DNA of 64,000 nt, taken from positions 1 to 64,000 of the forward strand of contig JABFSU010000032.1 in NCBI GenBank assembly GCA_013140455.1, written 5' to 3'. The stretch comes from Nitrospira sp. Its GTDB lineage: Bacteria > Nitrospirota > Nitrospiria > Nitrospirales > Nitrospiraceae. Below, one piece after another: positions 1 to 13,567 of the stretch (the stretch's first letter is position 1; each line of letters opens with the position of its first letter). Under the pieces are notes generated by a model. It saw only the letters and a list, made by a program, of their open reading frames with translations, was not told the origin of the DNA and made no database searches. The position numbers were made by a program, and so were the translations under genes.

Positions 1-26
1 TCTCTGGGGGGTCTTACGGGATCTCG

Positions 27-992
27 TCAAAACTTAATTTCAATGTAAGCCTTGTTCTTCAAGTCGACCAGCCAGGATTGAAAGACGTCCTCGCTCTTTT
101 GCTGAAACACCAGCGACTGGATTTCGAATTTTACTTCATCAAACGGGCGAAACTGTTTTGGCGTCCGCTCATCGACTCGGACGATATGGTAGCCCTCGGA
201 GGTTTCGACGATCTCGGAGATCCCGCCCGGCACCAGCGGTGCAATCGCGCGCTCAATGGCCGGGAGTAGTTCCCCCTGCCTGACCAGCCCGAGCCGGCCG
301 CCGTGTGAGGCGTTCGGCCCATCTGAATAGCGCAAGGCGGCATCCTCAAACTTTTCTCCACGCTTCAATTCCGTCATCACGATCCGCGCTTTTTCCAACG
401 CTTCCGCAGTCCCGTCGGCCGAACGGGGTTGAATCAAGATCTGACTCAGCGTGTATTCTTCCGGAAGCGCGAAGCGCGTCTGGTGCTCCTTGTAATACCG
501 TTTCATCTCCGTGTCCCCGACCATCACGCCGCTCCGTACTTCCCGATCGACGACTTTGAGGAGCGCGAGCTGATCGCGCACGTTTCTCACACTCAGCGGA
601 TCTTTCTCGTCGATCTTCTCGCCCTGTTGCTTCATCTGCTGGATGGCTTGCTTCACTTCCTGATCCGAGACATCCACGCTTTTGGCTTTGGCTTCTTGCA
701 GTTGCAGCCGTCGCTCGATCATTTTCGTCAGTGCCATGTATTCGGCTGTCTTCAGTCGCTGGCCTAATTCCTCGCCGTGATATTGCTGGCGAATCCGTTC
801 TTGTTCCGGGGCCAGCTCGCGTCTGACGTCGGATTGCATAATGAGGTCGGTATTCACCACCGCTACAATCCGATCCTCCAGCTGCGTGGCAGAGAAGGCC
901 GAAGGGGCTGGTCTGAACCAGAGTAGAGAGATCAGCAGTCCGAACGTGACAGAGACGATTGTGCGGGAAACCGGATTCAGATGCACGGGCAC
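27..992 (-). CDS. Exported SurA-like parvulin peptidyl-prolyl isomerase
   Basis: A 321-residue protein with a hydrophobic N-terminal segment (about residues 9-30), a SurA-type N-terminal chaperone region starting near LEDRIVAVVN, and one parvulin (PPIC) domain at about residues 175-275 with the usual GGRLGLV and EGYHIVRV signatures. The family catalyses proline isomerisation and acts as a periplasmic chaperone for outer-membrane proteins. SurA of E. coli has two parvulin domains; this shorter form has one. It lies 80 bp downstream of a second parvulin gene on the same strand, after mfd, so the two may be co-transcribed. Assignment to the family is firm; equivalence to SurA itself is inference. 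Confidence 0.87.
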   Translation of the reverse strand: MPVHLNPVSRTIVSVTFGLLISLLWFRPAPSAFSATQLEDRIVAVVNTDLIMQSDVRRELAPEQERIRQQYHGEELGQRLKTAEYMALTKMIERRLQLQEAKAKSVDVSDQEVKQAIQQMKQQGEKIDEKDPLSVRNVRDQLALLKVVDREVRSGVMVGDTEMKRYYKEHQTRFALPEEYTLSQILIQPRSADGTAEALEKARIVMTELKRGEKFEDAALRYSDGPNASHGGRLGLVRQGELLPAIERAIAPLVPGGISEIVETSEGYHIVRVDERTPKQFRPFDEVKFEIQSLVFQQKSEDVFQSWLVDLKNKAYIEIKF

Positions 993-1072
993 GATGCTCC
1001 TCGGTAAGTGCGGGGCAGACCGGCGGATTGTACACGAAATGAAGGGGTCTTGAGGAGACGGATGCGTGAGCC

Positions 1073-1942
1073 TTACGGTTTTCCGGTGTCTTCGGTGATG
1101 TAGCGTGACGCGTCGGCCAGGCGGACCGTTGCCTTGGTTCGGATATCCGCAATCACTTCTTCGAACTGTTTCCGGCGTTTGTCCGCCAGCAACTCTTGAC
1201 GCAGCCGCTCCCGAGTGGCGAGATCCGCCTGAATGGTCTCTTTTTCCAGCGGACTGACCTTGACGAGGTAGTAGCCTGCGTCGGTCTTGATGGGTTCACT
1301 GATCACGCCGTGTCTGAGAGTCTGGACGATGGCATCGACGTCTGGGTTGAGGAGGCCTTTCCGATAGGGGCCGAGGTCGCCGCCTTTGGCTTTGGTCTTG
1401 TCGTCGATGGAATAGCGCTGCGCGAACTTGGCGAAATCGCCACCGGCTTCGATTTGCTTCTTCAAATCTTTGGCTGCCGGATAATTATTCAGCAGCATCT
1501 GGGAGACTTGGACCTTGAGCGGGGCCAGCAACTGGTGGGCGTGCTTTTCGTAGTAGGCATCCAACTCGGCCTGGGAGAGCTCGACTTTGGCCTTAAGACG
1601 ATCTTTCAGGAGTTCGTCCAGCACGAGCTGTTCTTTGTAGCGTTGCGCGCGATCACGAATCGCATCGTTCTGATCCAGTCCTTGGCGACGGGCTTCCTGC
1701 ATCAGCAGTTCGCGGGTGATCAATTCATCAAGAAACCGCCGCTTGCCGCCTTCCTTGTCATACTTGACCCGGGTGGCTTCGGAGAGTTCGTTCCAACGCA
1801 CATCGAACTCATATTGCGTGATCGCACGACCATTGACGAGCGCCAGGACCGGCTCTTCCTGCGGCGGGGTACAGCCGGGCAGGATCCATAGGAAGCCGGA
1901 AAACAGGGCGGCGAGGGCGAGTGACGAGCGAAAATTGCGCAT
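1073..1942 (-). CDS. Parvulin-type peptidyl-prolyl isomerase lipoprotein
   Basis: The reading frame is open back to 2107, but the start at 1942 (MRNFRSSLAL) is chosen because it directly precedes a signal peptide ending in a lipobox (ILPGC), and because it leaves a 43 bp gap after mfd instead of an overlap. The mature protein would be lipid-anchored. It has a SurA_N/PrsA-like helical part and a parvulin domain at about residues 135-235 (motifs GGDLGPYRKG and AGYYLVKV). It probably folds exported proteins. With the next parvulin gene it forms a pair of related envelope foldases. Confidence 0.86.
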   Translation of the reverse strand: MRNFRSSLALAALFSGFLWILPGCTPPQEEPVLALVNGRAITQYEFDVRWNELSEATRVKYDKEGGKRRFLDELITRELLMQEARRQGLDQNDAIRDRAQRYKEQLVLDELLKDRLKAKVELSQAELDAYYEKHAHQLLAPLKVQVSQMLLNNYPAAKDLKKQIEAGGDFAKFAQRYSIDDKTKAKGGDLGPYRKGLLNPDVDAIVQTLRHGVISEPIKTDAGYYLVKVSPLEKETIQADLATRERLRQELLADKRRKQFEEVIADIRTKATVRLADASRYITEDTGKP

Positions 1943-1985
1943 GGGCGATGTTCTATGTCCAGTCAGTACAGGAGCGCGGCGTGGT

Positions 1986-5459
<3,474 letters not shown>

Positions 5460-5462
5460 GGA

Positions 5463-5945
5463 TTAGGCTGAGACCGAGCGAATACGGTGAATCAATGCCG
5501 TTGTGGAGAAACCGGGGACCAGAGGAATGGTTCGCACCAGGCCTCCGCGCGCTTCCACAACGTCCCGTCCGATGATGCGATCCAGAGACCAGTCACCGCC
5601 TTTGACCAGGACGTCGGGCTGAACGGCTGTAATGAGCGCCTTGGGATCGGGTTCGGAGAATACTACGACATAATCAACGCATCCTAAAGCCGCCACCACT
5701 TCCGCCCGCTGCGCTTCAGGGACGATCGGCCGGTCCGGCGCTTTGTCTAAACTACGGACGGACTCGTCGCTATTGACCCCCACCACCAGCAGATCTCCAA
5801 GGGCCTTGGCAGCCTGCAGATAGCGGGTATGGCCGATATGCATGAGATCGAAACAGCCGTTCGTAAAAACGATACGGGAACCTCCGGCTCGCAGGGGCTG
5901 GAGCTGCTCAACCAGTTGTTCTTTGGTCACTATCTTGGGCGGCAT
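5463..5945 (-). CDS. rfaE2: D-glycero-beta-D-manno-heptose 1-phosphate adenylyltransferase (RfaE domain II type)
   Basis: A stand-alone nucleotidyltransferase of about 160 residues. It has the FTNGCFD and HIGHTRYLQ motifs that bind the nucleotide and identify the cytidylyltransferase-like fold, plus VVGVNSDESVR, VKGGDW and the C-terminal GFSTTALI typical of RfaE domain II (HldE C-terminal half). It makes ADP-heptose for LPS inner core. The open frame extends to 6104, but homologues begin just before the KIVTKEQL-like helix, so 5945 is preferred; ATGs at 5954 and 5957 are alternatives. gmhA, which acts earlier in the pathway, is 9 kb away; no kinase half (rfaE1) or gmhB is in the window. Confidence 0.9.
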   Translation of the reverse strand: MPPKIVTKEQLVEQLQPLRAGGSRIVFTNGCFDLMHIGHTRYLQAAKALGDLLVVGVNSDESVRSLDKAPDRPIVPEAQRAEVVAALGCVDYVVVFSEPDPKALITAVQPDVLVKGGDWSLDRIIGRDVVEARGGLVRTIPLVPGFSTTALIHRIRSVSA

Positions 5946-6151
5946 CGCCTGCATCATACCTGTCGCGTCGGCTGATGGGAAGCCACGCGTTGCGGCCCGA
6001 CTATTTTGCCCGGTATTCCTTAAGTTCGCGAAAGAACGACCCGATACAGACCATAACCGGGAACAGGGGAGGTCTCTGCACCCTCGGTCGATCGCGTATT
6101 GCACGCAGAACCCTTCCGGGGTCGGCAGGGTGGAGTCTCTAGAGGCGGGGG

Positions 6152-9100
6152 ATGTCAGGGAACGATCTCACATTATCGTCCGGTACCGGACGCAACGTCT
6201 TTACGCATCGCCATCAGTTCACCCTGATCGGGATCATTACGCTTGCCACGCTGATTGCGGCGGTCGTGGGGGTGACCTGGTTGGAGCAGCGAACGGTGGC
6301 GACGTCCGGAGAAACGGTTTCCATCATGGCGGCGGAAGTTGCCGACAAACTCGACATCTTACTGAACGAACGGATCGGCGACGCGCAGTTCCTCTCGGAG
6401 TCGCTGGCGATGAATGGAGGAACATCGGCAGCGCGGAGCCATATCCTGTCCACCTTTCATCAAGCCTATCCGCAATACCTCTGGATTGGGGTGACTGATT
6501 CAGAGGGGCGCATCACGGCGGCCACGATGCCTCAAGCCCGGCGACTTGATGTCCGCGCGACCGGTTGGTTTCAGGCGGTCCAGCAGGAGCACGCCGTGCT
6601 CTATATCGGGGATATCGCGCCCGACGAAGTCAGCCACGGCGCGGACACCGTCTCCTTCGCCGCTCCGATCGTGGACCATCGGGTTGATGTCGACCGCCAT
6701 TCGGCTCGCGGGGTTGTGACGACCCGGGTGAGTGCCAAACAGTTGGAAAAACTGGTGACCGAGGCGATTCATCTGTTTCAACAGCGCACGTCGTTCTTCC
6801 ACACGGTCGAGTATAAGGTGCTTCGAGAAGACGGCGCGGTGTTCATCGATTCGGATACTTCGCGCAAGGGCCGGTTGAACCTCGCTCAGGGAAACCTGCC
6901 TTCAGTCCGACTTGCCGCATCAGGAGAGTCGGGCTTCGTCGAAGAACAGCATCTAGTCCGTCAGGTGCCGGTCCTGACAGGCTATGCCCGCACGCGCGAT
7001 CAGGGAGATGTGTCTGGACCGAAGTGGACTGTCCTCTTGCGGGTGGATCGGGCAGAGGTGGTGGAGCCGGTCCATCGCTTTCTCTGGACCGTGGGGGCCG
7101 CCGCCTTATTGATCGTGGGACCGCTCATCGGGTGGCTGGTCAAGGCAACGCGCCGTGCCCAGGTCGAGTGGCAGGATGCGCAGGACGAGCGGATGCACGC
7201 GCGCGCGAACGAGCACCGGCTGCAGACCATACTGGAAGTGGAACCGGAAGGTGTTTTGGTCACCGATACCGATCGCCGCGTGCTCCAAATCAATCCCGCC
7301 GGCTGCGCGCTCTTCGATGCCGGATTTCCTGAAGAAATTCTGGGGCGGGACATCGCGCAATGGGTGTACGAGGACGATCGTCGCGCCTATGAGGATGCCC
7401 ATGCCGCCGCCCTCCAGGGACGGGGGGTCTTGACCAGCGGGCGGTTGCTGGGACTGTCGGGGCAGTCGCGCTGGTTTGAAATGACGTCGGTGCTGCTACC
7501 GGGGGATCACGGCACGCAACCCTCGGTGTTGAGTGTCACGCGGGACATCACCGATCAGAAACATGCCCAGCGCCGCCAGGCCCTGCAGCATGCGGTGGCG
7601 AAAGTTCTGGCCGAAGCCTCGACGGTTGACCAGGCGATTCCTGAGCTGTTGCGCGTCATCGGGGCAAGTCTGGAATGGCAGGTGGGCGCATTTTGGCGAG
7701 TCCAGGAGAAGACGCGGATCCTCCGGTGTACACAAACATGGGGAGCCCATCCGCATCCTGTGGCAGAGTTTCTGGAGGCCAGCCGCCGTGAGACGTTTTC
7801 ATCCGACGCGGGATTTCCCGGCCGCTGCTGGGCGCGGGGCGAACCGCTGTGGGAGCCGGACGTCATGCGGGATCACGAATTCGTCCGAGCGGCTGCGGCG
7901 TCGTTGAATGGCTTGCACGCCGGCTGTGTGTTTCCCGTCTGGCTGCGGGCCAGCGTGTTCGGCATCATGGAGTTTTTCAGCCGGGAGGTTCATCCGCGCG
8001 ACGCCGACCTCTTGCGGACGCTTGCGACGATCGGAAGCCAGATCGGGCTCTTCCTGGAGCGGGCGGAAGTCGAAGCGGCCTTGCGTGAAAATGAAAGCCG
8101 GACCCGCCTGATTATTGATACAGCGCTCGATGCTGTCGTGACGATGGATCGAGATGGGGCCATTACCGAATGGAATGCCCAGGCCGAGCTGCTCTTCGGG
8201 TGGCAAGCCCATGAAGCGATCGGAAAAGATCTCGCCGATACCATCATTCCAGCCGATCAGCGGGCGGCGCACCGTGAGGGGCTCGCCCGGTATCTCCACA
8301 CAGGGCAGGCGAACATTCTCGGGAAGCTGGTGGAGTTTCAGGCCTGCCATCATGACGGGCGGGTGTTCCCGGTCGAAGCCTCCATCGCTCCCTTACGTCT
8401 GGATGAAACGGTGGTGTTCAGCGCGTTTATCCGGGATATCTCCCGGCGCAAGGAGTCGGAGCAGGCGTTGTCGTCCTATGCTCATCGGCTGGAGCAGAGT
8501 AACAGCGATCTCGATGAGGCGCTTGCCCAGGCGCGTGCCGCCACCGAAGCCAAGTCCGCGTTTCTGGCGACGATGAGTCACGAAATCCGGACGCCGATGA
8601 ATGGCGTGATCGGCATGACGGGACTGCTGCTCGATACCGAGCTGACGGCGGAGCAACGGGAATATGGAGAAGCGGTCCGGAATTGCGGGGATCATCTATT
8701 GACGCTCATCAACGACATCCTGGACTTCTCGAAGATTGAAGCGGGCAAAATGAGCTTGGAGATTATCGACTTCGATCTGCGTCATGCCGTTGAAGATGCC
8801 TTGGATCTGTTCGGAGAGCGGGTGTCTACCAAGCATCTGAATCTCGCCTGCCTTTTCCACGCCGAGGTGCCGAGCGCGTTGCGCGGTGACCCTGGCCGCG
8901 TGCGCCAGGTGCTGACCAATCTTGTCGGGAATGCCATCAAGTTTACTGAGCAGGGAGACGTGGTAGTTCAGGTGCGGCTGGCCTCACAGCAGGACGGCAT
9001 CGTCGTCCGGTTCGATGTCACCGACACCGGGATCGGCCTTTCCGAGGTGCAACAGGCCCGGTTGTTCCAAGCGTTCAGCCAGGCCGACGGCTCAACGACG

Positions 9101-10537
9101 AGAAAATACGGCGGGACCGGATTGGGACTGGCGATTTGTAAGCGTCTGGTGGAAATGATGGGCGGGGAGATCGGCGTGGCCAGCCAGCCGGGATCGGGCA
9201 GTACCTTCTGGTTTACGGCGCGATTTGAACCGCAATCCGCACCGGTTGATGCGGCTGTACCGGAAGCACTCACGGTTCGGGGGAAACGCGTGTTGATCGT
9301 CGATGACAAGCCGATCAACTGCCGGATCCTCGACCTGCTGATGAAGAAATGGGGAGTCGTGTCCACGGTGGTCAGTGACCACTCGGCCGTTGTCCCTCAT
9401 CTTCAGGAGCAGGCTCGCAAGGGAATCGACTATGACGTCGCCATCATTGATGCCGATTTGGCGAAGTCTGACGGACTTCAGCTTGCACAGGCCGTGGTCG
9501 CGACAGGGGTGCCGCCGCTGCGCGTCATTCTGCTGACGTCAGTCGGGAGGCGGGGAGATGCGAAAGCGGCCAAAGCTCTGGGGATCTCGGCGTATCTCAC
9601 CAAACCACTCAGGGAAAGCCAGCTCGTGCGCTGTCTGGCGATGGTGTTGGAACAGGCGTCTGCCTCACCCGCCGGGGGGCCGGCACAGCCCGGACCGGAG
9701 TTGGTGACCCGCCACACGCTTGCCGAGGCCGCCACATCGGCTGGGATGAAGATTTTGCTCGCCGAAGACAACATCATCAATCAGAAGGTGGCCGTCCGGA
9801 TGTTTGAGCGACTGGGGCATCGGGTCGATGTCGTGGCGAACGGGCTTGAGGCCGTCGAAGCTCTCTCTCGCATCGCGTACGACCTGGTGTTCATGGATTG
9901 CCAGATGCCGGAGATGGACGGATTTGAAGCCACCCGCGAGATCCGGGAGCGCGAGCAGTCAGGAAGAGGTTCAGGGCTTCATCCCGTCCCGATCACTCAC
10001 CGCCGGACTCCCATCATTGCCATGACAGCCAATGCCATGCAGGGGGACCGTGAAGCCTGTCTGCAGGCCGGCATGGATGACTATGTCTCCAAGCCGGTGA
10101 CCAGCGACGCATTAGCCGTGGTGTTTGAGCGTTGGCGTCCGCAAACCGTTCAGCCGGCAGTGTCCGCAGCTGCGAAGATCGACGGTCCCACGATTGATCC
10201 GCTGGTATTCGACGGGCTCCGCGTGTTGAGCGACGAGGACGATCCCGGGTTCTTGTCCAGGATCATCGGTCATTTCCTGGCAGATACGCCCACTCGACTG
10301 ACTGCGCTGGGGACGGCCTGTCGAAAAGGGCGGGCGGAAGATGTCCAGCGCATTGCGCATAGTCTCAAGGGGAGCGCCTCGAACCTCGGAGCCCTGGGCC
10401 TGGCTAGGGTGTGCGACCAGGTGTCGGCCGCGGCCGAGCGGGGGCTTGATGCCGTGCCGGGCCTCTTGGCGGATTTGGAATTGGAGTTTCAACGAGTGCG
10501 TGCACAGCTCAAGCAGGATCTCAAAGAGGCGGCCTGA
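6152..10537 (+). CDS. Hybrid sensor histidine kinase (Cache-PAS-GAF-PAS-HisKA-HATPase-REC-REC-HPt)
   Basis: 1461 residues. Two membrane segments (about 23-43 and 309-330) flank a periplasmic Cache-like sensor domain. The cytoplasmic part has a PAS domain (about 350-470), a GAF domain (470-645), a second PAS (646-768), HisKA with phospho-accepting His810 in MSHEIRTP, HATPase with the usual GGTGLGLAI box, a receiver with Asp1100 in an unusual IIDADL context, a canonical receiver with Asp1249 ([10 protein letters not shown]), and a C-terminal HPt with His1403 (IAHSLKGS). This is a complete internal phosphorelay of the BarA/ArcB type. The ligand is unknown. It overlaps the next sensor gene by one base and is paralogous to it in the Cache and second PAS domains. 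Confidence 0.93.
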   Translation: MSGNDLTLSSGTGRNVFTHRHQFTLIGIITLATLIAAVVGVTWLEQRTVATSGETVSIMAAEVADKLDILLNERIGDAQFLSESLAMNGGTSAARSHILSTFHQAYPQYLWIGVTDSEGRITAATMPQARRLDVRATGWFQAVQQEHAVLYIGDIAPDEVSHGADTVSFAAPIVDHRVDVDRHSARGVVTTRVSAKQLEKLVTEAIHLFQQRTSFFHTVEYKVLREDGAVFIDSDTSRKGRLNLAQGNLPSVRLAASGESGFVEEQHLVRQVPVLTGYARTRDQGDVSGPKWTVLLRVDRAEVVEPVHRFLWTVGAAALLIVGPLIGWLVKATRRAQVEWQDAQDERMHARANEHRLQTILEVEPEGVLVTDTDRRVLQINPAGCALFDAGFPEEILGRDIAQWVYEDDRRAYEDAHAAALQGRGVLTSGRLLGLSGQSRWFEMTSVLLPGDHGTQPSVLSVTRDITDQKHAQRRQALQHAVAKVLAEASTVDQAIPELLRVIGASLEWQVGAFWRVQEKTRILRCTQTWGAHPHPVAEFLEASRRETFSSDAGFPGRCWARGEPLWEPDVMRDHEFVRAAAASLNGLHAGCVFPVWLRASVFGIMEFFSREVHPRDADLLRTLATIGSQIGLFLERAEVEAALRENESRTRLIIDTALDAVVTMDRDGAITEWNAQAELLFGWQAHEAIGKDLADTIIPADQRAAHREGLARYLHTGQANILGKLVEFQACHHDGRVFPVEASIAPLRLDETVVFSAFIRDISRRKESEQALSSYAHRLEQSNSDLDEALAQARAATEAKSAFLATMSHEIRTPMNGVIGMTGLLLDTELTAEQREYGEAVRNCGDHLLTLINDILDFSKIEAGKMSLEIIDFDLRHAVEDALDLFGERVSTKHLNLACLFHAEVPSALRGDPGRVRQVLTNLVGNAIKFTEQGDVVVQVRLASQQDGIVVRFDVTDTGIGLSEVQQARLFQAFSQADGSTTRKYGGTGLGLAICKRLVEMMGGEIGVASQPGSGSTFWFTARFEPQSAPVDAAVPEALTVRGKRVLIVDDKPINCRILDLLMKKWGVVSTVVSDHSAVVPHLQEQARKGIDYDVAIIDADLAKSDGLQLAQAVVATGVPPLRVILLTSVGRRGDAKAAKALGISAYLTKPLRESQLVRCLAMVLEQASASPAGGPAQPGPELVTRHTLAEAATSAGMKILLAEDNIINQKVAVRMFERLGHRVDVVANGLEAVEALSRIAYDLVFMDCQMPEMDGFEATREIREREQSGRGSGLHPVPITHRRTPIIAMTANAMQGDREACLQAGMDDYVSKPVTSDALAVVFERWRPQTVQPAVSAAAKIDGPTIDPLVFDGLRVLSDEDDPGFLSRIIGHFLADTPTRLTALGTACRKGRAEDVQRIAHSLKGSASNLGALGLARVCDQVSAAAERGLDAVPGLLADLELEFQRVRAQLKQDLKEAA

Positions 10538-12840
10538 TGTCGTGTCGTCGAAAGATGCGGGCGATGGTTTCAAAGGGACCGTTTGCCATTGTGGCCGTCG
10601 TGCTGGGCGCGGCCTTGCTCGGTGCTGTGAGCTTGTGGTTGGTGGAGCGGGAGCTCATTGCACGGACGGGAGTCGGCTTGGCGCTCGGGGCGGCTGAGGT
10701 TGCGGGGAAGCTGGATGTGATGCTCCAAGAGCGGGATGGAGATATCCAAGTCCTCGCAGCAGCTCCCCAGGTGCGGGGCGCCGATCCCGCGGCGATTCGT
10801 GCCCACTTGGAAGCGGTTCAACGGGCCTACCCGGTCTATTCGCGGCTGGCGGTGGTGGATCGGGCGGGACGTGTTGTGGCCTCCACCGACGAAGGATTGA
10901 TCGGTCTGGACCTGCATCAGGCCTCGTGGTTCCAGTCGGTATGGCATGCGCCGCGTGTGTATGCGGAGACTGTCAGCGACTCTGGTCGAAAAGGAGGAAC
11001 ATTGGTGGCGGTGGTGTTCTCGGCTCCGATCAGGGGAGCGGACGGCGCATTCCTCGGCGCCGTCATGACCGAAGTCGACCGCGCCCTCTGGTATCGGCTC
11101 GTGGAGGATACCGTCAACCAATTTTCCATACAGGCACAAAACTTCGGGAGAGTGTCCTACCAAGTATTGAACCGCGAGGGCACTCCCTTGCTGACGTCGG
11201 AACAGGGCGATGGAGGAGGAAATCTCTGGACGGACGGCCTGCCGTCGGCGCTCAAGGTGGCCATGGGTCGGTCCGGTTATGTCGAAGAAGAGCATCCGAT
11301 CAGAAAGGTTCCAATCATTAGCGGCTATGCGCGAATGAGCGGCGTCCGATCCATCACCGCCTTGCAATGGGGGTTGCTGGTGCGAGCCGATCATGCGGAT
11401 CTGCTGGCCGGTGTTCGAAGCCTGCTGGTGAAAATCGGGTTGTGGGGGGCGGCGGGTTTTCTTCTTATGCTTCTCGCGATCTTCTGGGCCGGTGCCGGTC
11501 AGCGGAAGGAACACGAGCGATCGATGCAAGCGGAACGGTCTCTTCGGGAAAGCGAGATGCGGGCCAGAAACGTCATCGAGAGCGCGTTGGATGCTGTGGT
11601 CATGATGGATCGGGAGGGACGCATCATCGAATGGAACCGGCCTGCCGAACTGATCTTCGGCTGGTCTCGTCAGGAGGCCCTGGGCCGCAACCTTGGGGAG
11701 ACGATCGTTCCGCCGGCTCTGCGCGAAGCCCACGCCAAGGGTGTCAAACATTACCTGGCAACCGGCGAGGGGCCGGTCTTGAATAAGCGGATCGAAATCA
11801 CCGGATTACGGAAAAACGGTGTGGAGTTTCCGGTGGAATTGACGATCATTCCGATCAAGCTCGAAGGAACCACGATTTTCAGTGCGTTTCTCCGCGACAT
11901 CACCGAGCGCAAGGCGATGGTCAAACAACTGGAGGAAGGGGCCGTCTATTTCCGTATGTTGTCCGAACTGTTGCCGTTGAGTCTCTTCGAACTGGATGCG
12001 CAAGGCCGGTGCCTGTATCGCAATCGGGCGTTGCAACGGTTGCTCGGTGAACAGCACGAGGGCAGCCTGATTACCGCGGACGGATCGGTGGTCGCTTCTT
12101 CATGGATGGAGTGGGTGTTCGATGATGACCGGAAGTCCGTCACTGAAGCCTGGACCTGTATGTTGAAGACGATGGTGCCGATCAATCTTGAAAGCCGTCT
12201 GGCCCAGGCCGGACCGGAACCCTGTTGGGTGCAGCTGTCGATCTGGCCGCTCGCGACCGATAGTGGTCTGCGCTACTTGGGCGTGATGGAAGATATTACG
12301 GTGCGAAAAAAGACCATTGCCCATACGATGCAGTTGATGCACCACGGCCGGTTTGAATTGAGGACTCCGGATGAGGCTAGACATCTTGCAGAGTTGCTGG
12401 CCTATGCCTTCCCGGATCCCTCGCGGACGCAACTGGGATTGACGGAACTCTTCGTGAACGGAGTTGAGCACGGGAATCTGAACCTGTCCTATGCGGAGAA
12501 GTCGGCGTTGCTCAACACCGGCATGCTGGATGACGAGATCGCGCGCCGCCTGGCGTTGTCCGACTATGCGCCGAGGCGGGTGCGGGTCTCACTGGACCGG
12601 ACCGAGACGGCCTTGCGGATGTCCATCGCCGACGACGGGGAGGGATTCGATTGGAGTCAGTATCTCGATCTCGATAGAGCCCGGTCTATTGACGGGCACG
12701 GACGCGGTATCGCGATGGCCAAAGCCATCAGCTTTGATAAGCTGGATTTTCGTGGGTGCGGCAATCAGGTAGAGGTCTTGGTCTCACTGAAAGAGATCGA
12801 TGCCGACGCGTGGCTGGAAGAGAAACGCAAGGTCGCTTAG
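10537..12840 (+). CDS. Cache-PAS sensor with anti-sigma-type (RsbW-like) HATPase domain
   Basis: 767 residues. A membrane-anchored Cache-like domain (first membrane segment about residues 12-34, second about 300-322), a PAS domain beginning RNVIESALDAVV that is a near copy of the one in the upstream kinase, another PAS-like region, and a C-terminal HATPase_c domain from about residue 620. There is no HisKA box and no phospho-accepting His. The ATPase part (N-box ELFVNGVEHGN, then ADDGEGFDW) resembles RsbW/SpoIIAB serine kinases. It probably acts through protein phosphorylation or partner switching. The start overlaps the upstream stop (TGATG); ATGs 7 and 9 codons in are alternatives. Its stop overlaps the convergent SprT gene by 4 bp. 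Confidence 0.86.
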   Translation: MSCRRKMRAMVSKGPFAIVAVVLGAALLGAVSLWLVERELIARTGVGLALGAAEVAGKLDVMLQERDGDIQVLAAAPQVRGADPAAIRAHLEAVQRAYPVYSRLAVVDRAGRVVASTDEGLIGLDLHQASWFQSVWHAPRVYAETVSDSGRKGGTLVAVVFSAPIRGADGAFLGAVMTEVDRALWYRLVEDTVNQFSIQAQNFGRVSYQVLNREGTPLLTSEQGDGGGNLWTDGLPSALKVAMGRSGYVEEEHPIRKVPIISGYARMSGVRSITALQWGLLVRADHADLLAGVRSLLVKIGLWGAAGFLLMLLAIFWAGAGQRKEHERSMQAERSLRESEMRARNVIESALDAVVMMDREGRIIEWNRPAELIFGWSRQEALGRNLGETIVPPALREAHAKGVKHYLATGEGPVLNKRIEITGLRKNGVEFPVELTIIPIKLEGTTIFSAFLRDITERKAMVKQLEEGAVYFRMLSELLPLSLFELDAQGRCLYRNRALQRLLGEQHEGSLITADGSVVASSWMEWVFDDDRKSVTEAWTCMLKTMVPINLESRLAQAGPEPCWVQLSIWPLATDSGLRYLGVMEDITVRKKTIAHTMQLMHHGRFELRTPDEARHLAELLAYAFPDPSRTQLGLTELFVNGVEHGNLNLSYAEKSALLNTGMLDDEIARRLALSDYAPRRVRVSLDRTETALRMSIADDGEGFDWSQYLDLDRARSIDGHGRGIAMAKAISFDKLDFRGCGNQVEVLVSLKEIDADAWLEEKRKVA

Positions 12841-13514
12841 CGGCTGGAGAAAAGCGCGCGAATCGACGCCCCCCAGCCGAGTGAGAGTTGCCCGGCCTCG
12901 GACGGCCGGGGCGTCGGTGGCGGCGAAATGATAGAGGGGGCCAGCGGCGCGGCCACCGCCCCACGATGTACCATCGGCAATTCCTGCAACGCTCCCCGGC
13001 AGGTTCCGCAGAGATGTCGTCGCGGTTGAATGGTCTTGCGTTGACGGCGATACACCTTTCCACAGTCTGTACAGCGCCACGCAAACTGAGCGAGTGCCAG
13101 CACTTCTTTGTGAAGCGAGTGGTAGATCGTAATTGCGACCAGCCCGCTCCGGTTCATCTCCGTCATCTTCCGCACAAAATCAGGGCCGTGGTTCGGCTTC
13201 CGCTTCAGGATGTCGAACTGCCATTGATGAATCATTTCATGGGCCAGGGTGTTCAGCAGTTCCTGCTCGGCGTAGGGGGTTCGTTCGGTCAGGCGCAGCA
13301 TCAATGGCTCGGAGAGGCGGATCTCCCGTTTGGTCCGATTCTGCGCCGATTCGTCGAACGGCCGCGGGCGAGGGCCTCCGCGGCTGACGAACATTCCCAC
13401 GGACGATGTCAGGCGGCGGCTCCAGGCAATGGAAATTACGGGCAGGATCCCGCCAAAGTAACGCTCGTTCAGGATGCGCCACTCTGTCTGTAATTGTTCG
13501 ATGGAGGGATTCAT
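12837..13514 (-). CDS. SprT-like zinc metallopeptidase with C-terminal zinc ribbon
   Basis: 225 residues. The SprT-type gluzincin motif HEMIH is at residues 92-96 with a possible third ligand His109 (KPNHGPDF), followed by a zinc ribbon with Cys148, Cys151, Cys169 and Cys172. Residues after 180 form a proline-rich tail without recognisable fold. SprT/SPRTN-like domains include the eukaryotic protease that degrades DNA-protein crosslinks; the bacterial members' role is poorly defined. A GGAG lies about 9 bases before the ATG. It converges on the sensor operon with a 4 bp stop-codon overlap. Confidence 0.85.
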   Translation of the reverse strand: MNPSIEQLQTEWRILNERYFGGILPVISIAWSRRLTSSVGMFVSRGGPRPRPFDESAQNRTKREIRLSEPLMLRLTERTPYAEQELLNTLAHEMIHQWQFDILKRKPNHGPDFVRKMTEMNRSGLVAITIYHSLHKEVLALAQFAWRCTDCGKVYRRQRKTIQPRRHLCGTCRGALQELPMVHRGAVAAPLAPSIISPPPTPRPSEAGQLSLGWGASIRALFSSR

Positions 13515-13567
13515 AGTTACCGGCTCCGTCTTTCCGGGAGCACACAGCTGCCGGGCGATGGCCGATG

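Noticed and set aside
13560-13567. ATGCTAGC as a -10 box
   Set aside because: It has no -35 partner and no plus-strand gene follows.
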